A DNA stretch of 64,000 bases, taken from contig JAAALK010000286.1 in NCBI GenBank assembly GCA_019279435.1, forward strand, positions 27,237,931 through 27,301,930, written 5' to 3'. Both the position numbers and the translations under genes were made by a program. The DNA is from Zizania palustris. Lineage: Eukaryota; Streptophyta; Magnoliopsida; Poales; Poaceae. Of the stretch, positions 11,139 through 22,816 are shown piece by piece (position 1 is the first letter of the stretch; each line of letters begins with the position of its first letter). The notes under the pieces were generated by a model. That model was not told where the DNA came from, searched no databases, and worked only from the letters and a program-made list of their open reading frames with translations.

Positions 11139-11319
11139 CCAAGTAACTTACTGGAGACAACTTTGAACAGTAATCTCTCAATCGATTGTTGTGATTTATT
11201 TCTGTGAAGTTTTGATCGATCTGTTTACATCTTGCTGCTAAGTCTTTTGAGGTGCGTTGGGTGTTGGAAGCAGGCCATTGTTTTGAAAGAACTTTTTAGG
11301 CGCCCATTCACCCCCCCTC

Positions 11320-14053
11320 GAGGTGCTAGGTGGCTGCCACACAAGCCTTCATGGATGTCTTGTAGTATCAACTAGCCTTCATTTCTAGAGATGCACCGGA
11401 GTAATGGTGAGAATACTCCGGACTTGTATAGCACGTAGTTGATTATGTGGTAGTGCCACACCCTGTGTAGTAGCCTCGTAAGCTCGGGGCATGCGGGGAG
11501 TGTTTCTTCATTCCGAAGCATACTCAAAATGTAACCCCACTAGTATTCGGGGGTATGAAGATAACTTTGATGGATTCAGTGGACAACACCGAGGGTCTAG
11601 ATAGCTCCTCAAAGAAAGCCCCTAGCGGGACATCCTGGCCTCGACCGGCTGCCTTAGCGAGGGTGTCCGCTTGTTGGTTGTCGGCTCTTGTGATGCTTTG
11701 GATGGAGATTCCCTTAAATGCTACTTCGGTCTTGTGGATTGCCTCCAGGTATGCAGCGAGGTCCAGATGTTGTGCTTGAAATCTCTTGTCTACGTGCCCG
11801 GCAACAATTTGTGAATATGTTTTTATAATGACTCAAGCGGCGCCTAGTGCAAGCGCCTTCCGAAGGCCAAACAACACGCCTTCGTACTCCAGTACATTAT
11901 TCATGGCTTTAAAATTTAGTCTTATTGAGTATAGCGCTTTTTGCCTAGAGGGTGAAATGATAATTGCTCTTGCGCCCGCTCTAGATGCTTGATAAGCCCC
12001 ATCGCAGTAAATTGTTCAGATCCCTTCGTTGTCTTCTTCTAGAGCTCATATTGCTGATGGGGTCCACTCTGCCATGAAATCTGTGAGGACCTAAGACTTG
12101 ATAGCGGTTCGAGCGACGAACGTGATGTCGAAGGGGGTGAGTTCCACTGGCCACTTCCCTATTATCCCAGTGGCATCTCTGCTCTTGAGCATGTCACTGA
12201 GAGGTTACGAAGTAGGGATGGTTATGCTATGGGCCGGGAAGTAGTGGCGCAGCTTCCTTGAAGCCATTAAGATGGCATAAGCTATCTTTTTGAGCTCGGT
12301 GTACCTTGTTTTAGCTCCCGAAAGCACTTCAGACACAAACTACACTGGTCTTTGGGTTAGCTTTCCTCTGGATTCCTCCTCTTTCATGAGCACAGTGCTT
12401 ACAGCGAAGCATGTAGCTGCGAGGTATATGAGTAAGGTTTCTTCACCGAGGTGGGTAGTGAGTGTGGCCAGGTTGGCGATGTATTCCTTCATTTCGTCGA
12501 AACATTTCCGGCATTTGGGGGTCCAGGAAAAATCTATTGATCCTTTTGGGGCCTTGAAGATTGGGATGCTTCGCTCAGCAGATCTTGCAAGGAAGCGGCT
12601 TATAGCTACTAAGCGGCCAGCTAGCTTCTAGACCTGCTTTAGATTTTCTAGAGGAGCCATCTATTGCAGGGTGCTTATCTGAGTGGGGCTAGCTTTGATC
12701 CCTCGACTCGAGACTAGATATCCTAAAAGCTTACCAGCCTGCACCCCGAAGACACATTTTTCGGGGTTCAGACGGATTCCATAGGCCTGGAGATTTTCAA
12801 ATGTTTTTGCTATGTCTAGGCTATGCTGGTGATTTTTTGCACTCTTGATCACAATGTCATCCATGTATGTCTCGACGTTATGACCTATCTGATGGCCTAG
12901 GTCCTTAGTAATTAGCCCAGATAAACTTGCCCTGACGTTTTTCAAATCGAAGGGCATTCTTACATAGCAGAAAGACTCCGTATGGAGTGACAAAACTGGT
13001 TTTAGCCTCGTTTTCACGTTTCAACCATATTTGATGGTAGCCAGAGCAGGCGTCGATGAAGTTAAGGAGCTAAGAGCTAGCCGTAGAATCGGCTAGTTGG
13101 TCAATGCGAGGGGTCACAAGGGCATGCTTTATTTAAAGAAGTGAAGTCAATACATATGTGCCATTTGCTGGAGTTTTTCTTCTTGATGAAGACGTGGTTT
13201 GATAGCCACTTTGTATGGTTGATTTCCCTGATGACTCCTACATGGAGTAGATTTCCTACTTCTGCTTTGGCGAGGTCGGTCCTCTCCGCGGATAGCTTCC
13301 GGAGCCCCTAGCGCACGGGCCGTGCCTTTAGGTTCACCGGCAAATAATGCTCGATGATGCTCCAATCTACTCCTAGAATGTCTTCATCTGACCAAGCGAA
13401 GACATTCAAGTTGTCCCGGACTACCTCTTCTAGCATGGCCGTGGTTTCGGGAGCAAGCCCTCCACCGAATTGGACGGGGTACTCCCGCCCCTCCTTGATG
13501 ATAATCTTCGTGATCACCTCACCTTTGGGGCGGGGTTTGGTGGTTGGACCCTTGGCGTGGTCGGAGGAAGGCTGGGGCTAGTGGTATTCCAAGTGCTCCC
13601 ATAAGCTATTTACTTGTCGTGCTTCTAGCGGGGTGGTGTGGCCGTACTCCACCCTTCGAGCTGCTGCTTGATCGCCAACGATGGTGAGGACTGCCCCCTA
13701 GGTTGGCATTTTCATGTAGATGTAGTTGTGGTGCACGATGGCTCCGAATCAGTTTAGCACGCTCCTTCCGAATATAGCATTGTAGGGCGTAAGTGGCATC
13801 TACCACGTCAAAGGTGACTTGTTCCGTTCGTGCGATGGAACCCTCGCCGAAGGTTACCTCAAGGCTTATCTAGCCAAGGGCATCGAGGGGTGGTTCGGCA
13901 AAGCCATGTAGCGGCCTAGCACCCAGGAGCAGGTGCTTCCTTGAGATGCAGAGTTGGTCGAAGGCTTGCATGAAGATAATGTCGGCGGAGCTTGCTCTGT
14001 CGATCAGCACGTGACGGACCTCAACGTCAGCGATGTCGGCGGTGATGACGAGG
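11320..14053 (-). pseudogene. pol: Fragment F: eroded Tat-type Ty3/gypsy pol
   Basis: Reading from 14053 down on the - strand, the order is the protease region (LVITADIADVEVRHVLI near 14050-13990), a linker (EYPVQFGGGLAPET near 13480), reverse transcriptase with the YMDDIVIKS active site (near 12860), RT C-terminal (NPEKCVFGVQAGKLLGYLVS), gypsy RNase H, an additional RNase H-like domain (about 12000-11560), and the integrase zinc region (IHEGLCGSH near 11345). It is clearly homologous to D's gag-pol but riddled with stops and shifts. The left side is cut at A's 3' LTR and the right side stops at about 14053. No LTR or gag is attached. Confidence 0.85.
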
Positions 14054-14454
14054 TATGATATGTGACTCCAATTATATATTACATTGTTCCATTTGGTGTT
14101 TGTCATATATGTACTAATTACGATGCTACTTGTTAGGATGGAAAAAATAAAGGCGATGATGAATTCATAAACAAGCCTCTTCCATTCTTTGGAATTTCTG
14201 GCTACAATATTTGGCAATAGTGTTGCAACAACACGATAGCCTCATTAGCAGAAGTCATCAAGGAAGTGGCCATAGCTAAGACAACGCTAGATGGTTTGTT
14301 TGAGGAGGTAGACAACCTTCCATGTTTTGAGCTTGAGCATAAGGCCAAGTATTTCGCTCATTTGGTGGTTAATCCCAACATTGCAAGAGTGTTTATGAAG
14401 TTGCCATTGCTTTACAAGATATCATATATCTCAACCTTTCTTAATAACAACTAA
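14054..14454 (+). pseudogene. Remnant ORF, possible Myb/SANT-like transposon-associated protein
   Basis: An open frame from about 14230 to the TAA at 14452-14454 encodes SLAEVIKEVAIAKTTLDGLF and further on KYFAHLVVNPNIARVFMKLP. This resembles the C-terminal part of plant Myb/SANT-like hypothetical proteins often linked to PIF/Harbinger transposons. The assignment rests on general resemblance only. No start codon, upstream domain or transposase is present. The upstream 14054-14230 is open only in pieces. Confidence 0.3.
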
Positions 14455-15806
14455 CTATTAGCTATGTTTGTACTTATCATTTTAGTATGGACCTAATTAT
14501 TTTATGTATTGAACTATATGTGTTGAATTATGGACCTATGTATGTGTGGAACTATGTGGGTTGAACATTGCTATGGAACCATGTGTGTTAAACTATGAAA
14601 TTATGTGTGTTGAACGATGAAATTATGTATGTTGAACATTATTTGAACTATGAGTGTTGAATCATTCTATTTTACTTGTACATATTATCATTGTTGTATA
14701 ATTATTCCATATGTGTCATGGTTATTCACTGATCATTGTATTTTGTGTCTAATTTCCGCTCTTGAACCAAACAAGGAATAGAACTCAATCAGATCCTAGA
14801 ACCAAACACCACATTAAACCGGTATATATTAAGTAGTGTGTGTTTTGGTTCTAATATGATCCCATATCGGCCAATACTAATCGTTTCGATCAATACCATC
14901 TATACTGAATAAGATTATATTTTGAATTTTTTAGATATATGTTATATATTATTTATACTAAGCTATATTATATATTATATTGTATTAAGCTCTATATTGT
15001 ATGCAATATCAATATATATTCAAATTTATCATATTTAATTATACTAAATATATTTATATTAGCTTAATAGTCTATGAAACAACACAATGATATTAATCAG
15101 TACCGAAACATTTCATTATAAAAATCAAACCGAAATAGCTACCAAAATACAATAAACAAGCGAAATCCGACTTGCAGAACACAAAAAGGAAACAAACCAA
15201 ACAATGGCTAGAGGGCAGATGAGTCAGCAAGAAAATCCCCTCATAGACCTGAAATGCACGTCACAGGTCACGGTGAGTTTTTTATTCACTCAATGCACTA
15301 GGAGGACTACAGTTGCAAACGTGGGCAGTAGACACCGGAAACTATGAGTATTTTTAATTATTGTACACTATATTTATTATAATATTATTTAATAATTAAA
15401 TTATTAATATGTAACGTATCGAATAAACCTCGACTTGCGAGGCTAAACTGAGAAAGAAACGGCTCTGCCAATTTTTCAGAAACAAGAGACGCCTCAAATG
15501 GCCGGCCGGTACGCTCACACGACTTTGGACATAATAAAAACTGCCGGAACAATACAATGCACTTGACTAACTGATACAGCAAATAAAGTCAAATACCCAA
15601 CACATGATTGCATTGACCATTAACAAAACCAAACAAACAAATCGACAAATAATACACGCAAGTACACCCCCACCCCACAGCAAATCAACGCAAAAACGAT
15701 CGTATAAAACTCGCTAGAAATCAGATTAAAAACCATGCAACCTACGCGTTGACCTCGAAACCATTGCACAACCACATCTCTCCTCCCCTCTCTCTCTCTA
15801 CGTTCT
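14455..15806. other. AT-rich intergenic stretch with degenerate repeats
   Basis: No gene seen. About 14500-14665 contains a diverged repeat around TGTGTTGAACTATGAAATTA. The remainder to 15770 is AT-rich with no open frame I can support. It forms the distal upstream region of the RING-H2 gene. Confidence 0.6.
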
Positions 15807-15813
15807 TATATAG
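15779..15813 (+). promoter_or_regulatory. Probable promoter of the RING-H2 gene (Y-patch and TATA)
   Basis: A pyrimidine patch (TCTCTCCTCCCCTCTCTC type, about 15777-15800) is followed by TATATAG at 15807-15813. This would place the transcription start near 15840 and give a 5' leader of about 270 bp before the ATG at 16112. Y-patches near the TATA box are common in plant core promoters. Confidence 0.5.
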
Positions 15814-16111
15814 TTATAACTTATAACTTATATGCATCTCATTCTCTCTCCAACTTGTATGCAAGCTGCAAAGCGTTGACGTCGCACTCGCAACCTCCCC
15901 TCGCTTTAGAATTTAGATCCGAGCTCCCTTCGAGCCAAAACGAAAACCGCACCAAACGATTCATCGGGGGCGAGGTGACACCTACTCGCTACCTCGCCTA
16001 CCTAGCTCGTCATCGCAATTGGCTATTTCTTCGGTCGTCGAGTTAGCTAGCTCGATCGCGATTGAGTCGCGTTCTTAAGCTCGGTTGTCCGGCTTACGTA
16101 CGTGACACACG

Positions 16112-16702
16112 ATGAGCTCCGGCGGCGGAGCGCCGCCTGGAGCCGGCGTGGGGCCGGGCCTCACGCCGGCCGACGGCAACTCTGTTGGAATGTTCAGCTC
16201 CGACCGCATCGGCGGCTTTGGCTATGGCGTGGGCGTCTCCGTGGGGATCCTTCTGCTCATCACCACCATCACGCTCGCGTCCTACTTCTGCACCCGCGCG
16301 CCCGTCACGGCGACCGACGCGGAGGGGGCGGCACCGCGGCACCGCGGAGTGGCCGCCGGGAATGGCGGCGACGGGGGCCGCCGGCACGACGACGTCGAGC
16401 TTGGCATCGACGAGGACACGCTCAAGGGGTATCCGGAGGTGGTGTACGGCGAAGCCAGGAAGGAGGCGAAGGCGAAGAAAGGCACCACGTGCACGTGCTG
16501 TTCGGTTTGCCTCGACAACTACGGCGACGGCGACGTGCTCCGGATGCTGCCGGAGTGCGGCCATCTGTTCCACCGGGAGTGCGTCGACCCGTGGCTCCGG
16601 CAGAACCCGACATGCCCCGTGTGCCGGACGTCGCCGCTGCCGAGCCCCTTGCCGACGCCGCTCGCAGAGGTCATGCCGTTGGCAATGGCGCGGCTGTCAT
16701 GA
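16112..16702 (+). CDS. ATL67-like RING-H2 E3 ubiquitin ligase
   Basis: A 196-residue intronless gene, the only convincing host gene here. Residues about 38-60 form one hydrophobic membrane segment (YGVGVSVGILLLITTITLAS). A GLD-like motif (GIDEDTLKGYP, 98-108) follows. The RING-H2 finger has C130, C133, C149, H151, H154, C157, C168 and C171, with the exact ATL spacing CX2CX15CXHX2HX2CX10CX2C, and W161 at the E2-contact position. The length, lack of introns and N-terminal TM fit the ATL family, which transfers ubiquitin at cellular membranes. The ATL67-like subgroup is a tentative call from the TM sequence. High GC coding sequence against AT-rich flanks is typical of grass genes. The ATG at 16112 is the first in this frame; reading frames overlapping it on either strand are shadows. 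Confidence 0.95.
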   Translation: MSSGGGAPPGAGVGPGLTPADGNSVGMFSSDRIGGFGYGVGVSVGILLLITTITLASYFCTRAPVTATDAEGAAPRHRGVAAGNGGDGGRRHDDVELGIDEDTLKGYPEVVYGEARKEAKAKKGTTCTCCSVCLDNYGDGDVLRMLPECGHLFHRECVDPWLRQNPTCPVCRTSPLPSPLPTPLAEVMPLAMARLS

Positions 16703-17262
16703 CCGTACCATTCTCTCGGGGAGGTTCTCGCTTTGTTTTCCTTCTTTGTTCTTTTCTTTCGTTTTTCTTATTGATATACTACCAAATGCGAGGATGGAAT
16801 CTGGTTATTCTGCAAAAATGGAACGGATAAAAAATTCTCATAGTAGGGACTAGAATTTGAAATTTCTTGTTGGTTTGGGGTGTAAATTTGGGTTCAAAAT
16901 AGTTTCTTTCTGATACAAACAACAATTTTTGGCTAAGGATTCTGTAATGTTTTTTGATGGGAGATTTTATATGGATTACAATTATAGGTGTACTTTCAGA
17001 AACTATGTTAGAATTGCGAGCTTAGATCAAATGAATTTGTTTTACGAAGAAGAGTGTAACCAAAGTAAGAAGAAGGAATATCTCTGTCAAGAATGCTTAA
17101 TGTAAAACTAGCTCTGATGTGATGATATCTGTAAAAAAATTAAGTTGAAGATGTGCATTCAGTGACAATGCTCTTGCATATTAGCATAGAAATTGATGAT
17201 GCCAAGTAAATAGTTCAAAAGATGCATCGTGAAAAAGTTCACAAATACAAATGCAGGGTTGA
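16703..17262. other. 3' flank of the RING-H2 gene
   Basis: Contains T-rich sequence expected for a 3' UTR (16730-16780), then AT-rich DNA. I see no gene or repeat before the CACTA terminus at 17263. Confidence 0.6.
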
Positions 17263-18229
17263 CACTATTACAAATCGTCATTGTAGTGGCGTTGGGTAAA
17301 AACACTGTAGTGGCAGGCCTAGGCTATTAGAAGCCCGCCACTACAGAGGTTTCAGGCATTGCCGCACCAGCGACCGCCATTTCTAGTGGCGGTCGGTGCT
17401 GACGTCAGCACTGACCGCCACTAGTATAGCCATTAGTAGTGGCGGTCACTGATGACAGCACCGACCGCCACTAGTATAGCCATTAGTAGTGGCGGTCACT
17501 GATGACGTCATTACCCACCGTCACTACTATAATCACTAGTAGTAGCGAACAGAAAAATGTCCGCCACTCCTATGCTGTCTGCCACTAATGATTTGATGAT
17601 ATCACTTGCGGCCGCCACTACTATTCTGACTATAAATACACAACTTCTTCGTCCTCGAGCCCGAGGCTACCGGAGTTCGCATTTTGGTCCGTACAATGAC
17701 GACAAAAATCTAGAAAAAAGAGGGGGAGGCTTTGTTTTCGTTTCTTTTGAAGAATTTCTTTCTAGGAGGTAAATCCATGCCGAATATCACATTTATTTTC
17801 TATTTAATCATGTATATAATGAGTTATTAGCATTTTACTAATTTAGGATTTGTAAATAGAAATTTTCAAATATTCTTCCATTTATAGTGTTTCTTTCTCC
17901 CAAATGAAGAAATATGACCCTCCTCACAATTATTCATCACTTGTATACATTTTTACGTCGTTTTAATCTCTTTCTTAATTTGATTTATGATTATAGATCT
18001 AGAGTTATGTTGTTTGGAGAGAGAAACCAATGTAATTACTTTATTTAATAATTTTTTTCTACTTAATACATAGTTTGAATTAAAGCATTTTTAATTAATG
18101 TTGTTATGAGAGATAAATCAATATATTTTCAATTTGTAAATTACTTAAATTAACAATAATGAATTTATTAATATTTTTTAAAATAATATTTTTTAGATGG
18201 AGCACAGGTCTTGGATGTACTCGTCCAAC
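17263..18229 (+). mobile_element. CACTA transposon 5' end, copy 1 (truncated)
   Basis: Starts with the terminal sequence CACTATTACAAATCG. Subterminal repeats containing CCGCCACTAGTATAGCC and AGTAGTGGCGGTC (about 17340-17560) are the type bound by CACTA accessory transposase. A TATA box (TATAAATA, 17631-17638), a leader and a putative 5'-UTR intron (GGAG|GTAAATCC near 17767 to TTTTTTAG before 18197) follow. The transposase ATG at 18197 is open for only about ten codons before a second CACTA terminus begins at 18230. Confidence 0.78.
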
Positions 18230-21200
18230 CACTACTACAAACCGCCACTGTAGTGGCGTTGGGCAAAAAAGCCCGCCACTACAGTGGTTCCAGGCGCTGC
18301 CTCGCTAGCGACCGCCACTACTATTGTCACTAGTAGTGGCGGACAGAAAACTGCCCTCCACTGCTACGCTGTCCGCCACTGATGATTTGATGACATCACT
18401 TGCGACCGCCACTACTATTCTGACTATAAATACACTGCTTCTTCCTCCCCAAGCCCGAGGCTACCGGAGTTCGTATTTTGGTTCGTACAATGGCGACAAA
18501 AATCTAGAAAAATAGGAGGGAGACGTTGTTTTCGTTTCTTTTGAAGGATTTCTTTCTAGGAGGTAAATCCATGCCGAATATCACATTTATTTTCTATTTA
18601 ATCATGTATATAATGAGTTATTAGCGTTTTACTAATTTATAATTTGTGAATAGAAATTTTCAAATATTCTTCCATTTATAGTGTTTCTTTCTCCCAAATG
18701 AAGAAATATGACCCTCTTCATAATTATTCATCACTTGGATACATTTTTACGTCGTTTTAATCTATTTTTAAATTTGATTTATAATTATAGATCTAGAGTT
18801 ATGTTGTTTAGAGAGAGAAACCAATGTAGTTAATTTATTTAATAATTTTTTATACTTAATACATAGTTTGAATTAAAGCATTTTTAAAATAATATATATG
18901 TTTGAGATGGAGCACAGGTCCTGGATGTACTCGTCAAATGATGGAGATGTAGTGGCATATTTTAACAGAGTAACTGAATTTACTGAAGCTACCGCACAAT
19001 ATGCTTCCCGTCAGAGTTAAGCGGCAATATATTGTCCTTGTAAAGTTTTGTAAAAACGAAGTGATGTATCCGTGTTCAGATGGTGAAACCATACGATTTA
19101 ACTTGTTGAAAAATGGTTCATGAAGAAATACTATATATGGACAAAACACGGTGAGATGGGTCAAAACCCTCCTGATGATTCTAATGTGCCGCAAGATGCT
19201 CATCAACATAGAAGAGGTTGTGATCATACATCTGACATAACACATGATGTTGATCAACATGATGATGATGATGGCGCCTTTGATGTGGAGGAACTAATGT
19301 GAAATGTTGCGCCTGAGGTGCTGCTACAGAGAACTACAACGAAAGGCTACGATAACTTTGAAGCACTTGACAAAGCATCGAAAAACCTTCTTTATGAGGA
19401 ACGCCACAATTGCGATAAGCAGTATACTGTGTTGTACACAACTCTTGAGCTTATGAAACTGAAGGCCAGCAATGGATGGTCCGACACTAGTTTTTTAGAT
19501 CTTTTACAGCTCCTAGAAAAGGTTTTCTGAAACCCAATGGTCTGCCATCTGATACGTACCAAGCAAAGAAGATGATTTGTCCGTTGACTTTGGGCGTTCA
19601 AAAGATTCATGCATAATCAAACTACTATATCCTATATCTAAAAGAGTATGAATTGTTAGAGAGTTGTCCGTAGTGCAACGCAAGTCGATACAAACATGCA
19701 AATGACTGTGTGGAGGACAACAATGACCACCGAAAGAAGAATAAGAGGTTGTAGAAGAGGAAGAAAAATGTTATTGCAGACCAGCACGGATATAAGATGG
19801 AGAGGAATGTTCCAGCCTTAGTAATGTGGTAACTACCGGTGATTGATCGCTTGAAATGTATGTTCTCTAATCCCAGAGATGCTGAACTATTAATCTGGCA
19901 TTTCGTTGGGCGGAAGAAGGACAGAAAACTTTGGCACCCTGCTGATGCTAGGCAGTGGAAACATTTGACCTGGCCCATCTAGATTTCTCAAAGGATCCTA
20001 GAAATATCAGGATAGGACTTAGCATAGATGGAATGAATCCCTTCGGTGAGATGAGGAGCCCACACGGTACGTGGCCGGTCTTTCTGTGCTTGTTCAACAT
20101 TCCATCATGGTTGTGCCACAAAAGAAAATACCTTATGCTCACTACTCTAATTTCCGGTCCAAAACAACCTGGCAATGACATTGATATCTTTCTAGAACCT
20201 TTGATGAAGGATATGAAACGTCTATGGGAACATGGTGTCTGTGTGTGGGATGAGCACAAGAAAGAGCACTTCAATCTAAGAGACATGGTCTTTTGCACCA
20301 TAGATGACAACCCGGGATGTATGTCCCTAACAGGACATGTTAAAGGAAAGAAAGCATGTGTAGTGTGTGTGGACCAGACAGAATCTGTGCATCTTCCATT
20401 ATTCGTTAAGACGATATATATGCGACACGATAGATTTTTACCAAGAAACCACAAATATCGAAGAAATAGGAACCATTTTGACGGTACAATCGAGCTTGGA
20501 CAGCCTCCACGACATCGAGACGGCAAATTTCTATTCGAAATGGTGAAGAATATCAAAGTTATTTTCAGAAAGAAGAGGAAGAAATCTGAAAAAATTTCAA
20601 AGAACGCTTTATTTAAAAAACAGTCAATCTTCTTTAGATATCTGCCCTATTGGAAGGAGTTGGAGATTGGTCATGCTATCGATACAATGCACGTTGAGAA
20701 GAATGTCTTCGAAAGCACCATCGGTATTTTGTTAGACATACCGGGCAAGTCAAAAGATGGACTCAAAGTATGAAGGGACCTTCAAACTCTCGGAATTAGA
20801 CCCAAGCTTCACCCATAGGAAATTTTTTCCTTCCGGCTGCTAGCTATAACCTCACAATTGATGAGAAAAGATCAATATGCAGGTGTCTAAATGGAATCAG
20901 AGCTCCAACAGGATTCTCAACAAACATAAGGAATAGTGTCTCCGTTGCATTTTGAGGTTGAGCGGCTACAACACTCATGATTGTCATGTTATGCTTGGGC
21001 TATTCCTCGCCATCGCAGTAAAAGGAATCAAACATTCATTTCTGAAGATGGTGATAACATGCATGTGTCACTTCTTCAATGTCATATCAAAGAAGGTGAT
21101 AGACACTGAAGAGTTAAATGAATTACGTAAACAAATGAGGGGGACTATGTGTTAGCTTGAGATGTGCTTTCCTCCTTCATATTTTGATATTATGGAGCAC

Positions 21201-22172
21201 TATATGATACATATAGTAGACCAACTCTTTGTTCTCGGTCCAACGTACCTGCACAATATGTATGCGTATGAGCGTCTAATGGTTATCTTCACTAGTTACG
21301 TATGAAATCGTGCTTATCAAGAGGGTTCCTTGATAGAGGGCTACACGACTAAGGAAGTCATTGAGTGCAACGCAGATTACATAAGAGATGGAAAACCAAT
21401 AGGAGTTCTCATGTCCCGACACCATGGAAGACTCACCGGTAAAGGAACTAAAGGCAGGAAAATCATACGAGACAATAGCTACCAAACAGTAAGAGAATCA
21501 CATTACAGTGTAATGCTTCAGTTGGCGATTATGAGACCATATGTTGAACAACACCTGCAAGAGCTTCGTGAAAAGAATGAAGACCGCAATGAACAATGTA
21601 TTATGAAAGAGCACAAAATTCATTTCACATCATGGATGAGGGATCTAAACCTTTCGATTGTTGAAACCGACGAAGACATGATGATAAATAAATTGTCTTA
21701 CGGTCCATTGAGCATGGTTAAAACATGGCAAGCGTATGACATCAATGGTTTCACATTCTATACCAAAGCAAAAGATCAAAAGAGTCAGCGCCAAAATAGT
21801 GGTGTCAGAGCAGATGCAGAAGACAACACTGGACAAAAGAATGCTTACTATGGATACATCGAATAAATATGGGAACTTAACTATGGGAACTCTATAGAAA
21901 TCCACATATTTAAGTGCCAGTGGGTCAGACATCCAGAAGGTGTGGAGGTAGATCATTATGGGTTTATGATAGTTAACCTTAATAATGTGGGTTACAAAGA
22001 TGACCCTTCGATACTCGCTCAATCCATGGCACAAGAATTTTACATACTTGATCCTAAAGACGAGAAGAAATACATCGTTGCTCCAGGAAAACAAAGAATT
22101 GTTGGAGTTGATGGAGTCGAAGACAAAGAAGAATACAATCAGTTTGATGAGGTACCATTTTTTGTTGACATA
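18230..22172 (+). mobile_element. CACTA transposon, copy 2, with degenerate transposase; interrupted by Helitron
   Basis: Begins with a cleaner CACTACTACAAACC terminus and repeats the promoter, leader, intron and ATG arrangement of copy 1 (TATA 18425-18432, ATG 18907). The element continues into a TNP2-like transposase and stops at 22172, where the Helitron begins. The 3' terminus is not in the window. Confidence 0.8.
18907..22172 (+). pseudogene. CACTA TNP2-type transposase (degenerate)
   Basis: The N-terminal MEHRSWMYSS with a following cysteine pair (CPC) resembles the transposase-associated domain (PF13963). The best preserved block, 19955-20773, contains RIGLSIDGMNPFGEMRSPHG and AIDTMHVEKNVFESTIG, characteristic of the TNP2 transposase domain (Transposase_21). 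Downstream, about 20950-21870 matches the DUF4218 area, and 21880-22172 (DHYGFMIVNLNNVGYKDD) the DUF4216 area. Many stops and frameshifts exclude function. It is ended by the Helitron at 22173. Confidence 0.82.
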
Positions 22173-22617
22173 TCTTAACTATATTAAAGCGGGGACTTAC
22201 TCGTCCGTCCGCACCGCACACAGCGCGCCTCCCTCCCCGCCTCGACCGCGTGCCCCCCTCCCCGCGCATCGCGCGCAGCGCGACCTCCCCGCCTTGACCG
22301 CGCCCCCCTCCCCACGCATCGCGTGCAACGCAACTGCCTGGACCAAGTCCGAGCGCAGCGCAACTGCCTGGACCAAGACCCATGCGCCCCTCTTCATAAC
22401 CCAGAACCCTCCCCTCCGCTCTACCTCTCTGCTCTCTCCCCTCTGCTCTCTCCCTCTGCTCAGACCCTAATCCTAACGCCGCTCACCGTCGCTCGCCGCC
22501 GCTCGCCCGCTCCATCGCGGGCTAACCTTGGCCCCTCGGGTCATCGCGCCGCCGCTCACCGGGGCCGGGACAGCCTTCGGGTAAGAGAGGAAATCAGAAC
22601 AAACAAAAAAATCCGAA

Positions 22618-22674
22618 GGTTAGGGTTAGGGTGAAAAAAATCCGAAGGTTAGGGTTTTCACCCTAACCCTAACC
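22618..22674. repeat. Inverted repeat built from TTAGGG-like units
   Basis: Arm GGTTAGGGTTAGGGTGAAAA (22618-22637) is perfectly complementary to 22655-22674, giving a 20-bp stem around a 17-bp loop. Right of the second arm the CCCTAA pattern continues for one more unit. The units are TTAGGG, not the TTTAGGG of most plant telomeres. Confidence 0.85.
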
Positions 22675-22816
22675 CTAAACTAAGAGTAAGGGTGCCGGGG
22701 TCTTACCTTGGCCGTTCGCCGGGGCTGGGACCACTCCGCCGCCGGGCCGCCGCTCGCCGGAGGCCGGGAAGAGGCCGGCGAACCCTCTCGAGTTCCTATA
22801 GTTTTGGCCGCCGTGG

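Larger units (their letters stand above)
1..11319 (+). mobile_element. Element A: decayed Sirevirus-like Ty1/copia retrotransposon
   Basis: Two direct LTR copies (1-1369, cut at its 5' side by the window edge, and 9945-11319) flank a copia-ordered interior: gag, protease, integrase, reverse transcriptase, RNase H. Window base 1 corresponds to base 10163 of the 3' LTR, so about 218 bp of the 5' LTR lie outside. A met-tRNA-type primer site follows the 5' LTR, and five purine-rich AGGGGGAG-like tracts precede the 3' LTR. Multiple polypurine tracts are known for the Sirevirus genus; the genus call is inference. Several stops and one-base frameshifts break the coding region, and a solo LTR sits in the integrase. 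The left target duplication is not visible. Confidence 0.9.
9945..11319 (+). repeat. 3' LTR of element A (3' end truncated)
   Basis: Starts TGAGGAGCC right after the polypurine tract and parallels 1-1345 of the 5' LTR. It carries the TATA box TATAAATA (10512-10519) and the 15-bp minisatellite (about 10944-11138). Relative to the 5' LTR it lacks the last roughly 25 bp (from the C run to the terminal ACA) and passes directly into gypsy fragment F. An internal 78-bp direct duplication is seen at 10062-10139 and 10182-10258. Confidence 0.88.

Noticed and set aside
16094..16853. Alternative overlapping ORFs at the RING-H2 gene
   Set aside because: GC-rich coding sequence opens other frames; only the frame from 16112 has the TM, GLD-like and RING-H2 motifs.
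19948..20556. - strand 202-codon ORF in the CACTA element
   Set aside because: Antisense shadow of the well-preserved TNP2 block at 19955-20773.
22618..22679. Telomere or true interstitial telomeric array
   Set aside because: Only two to three TTAGGG-like units per arm, wrong unit for most plants, and inside a Helitron.
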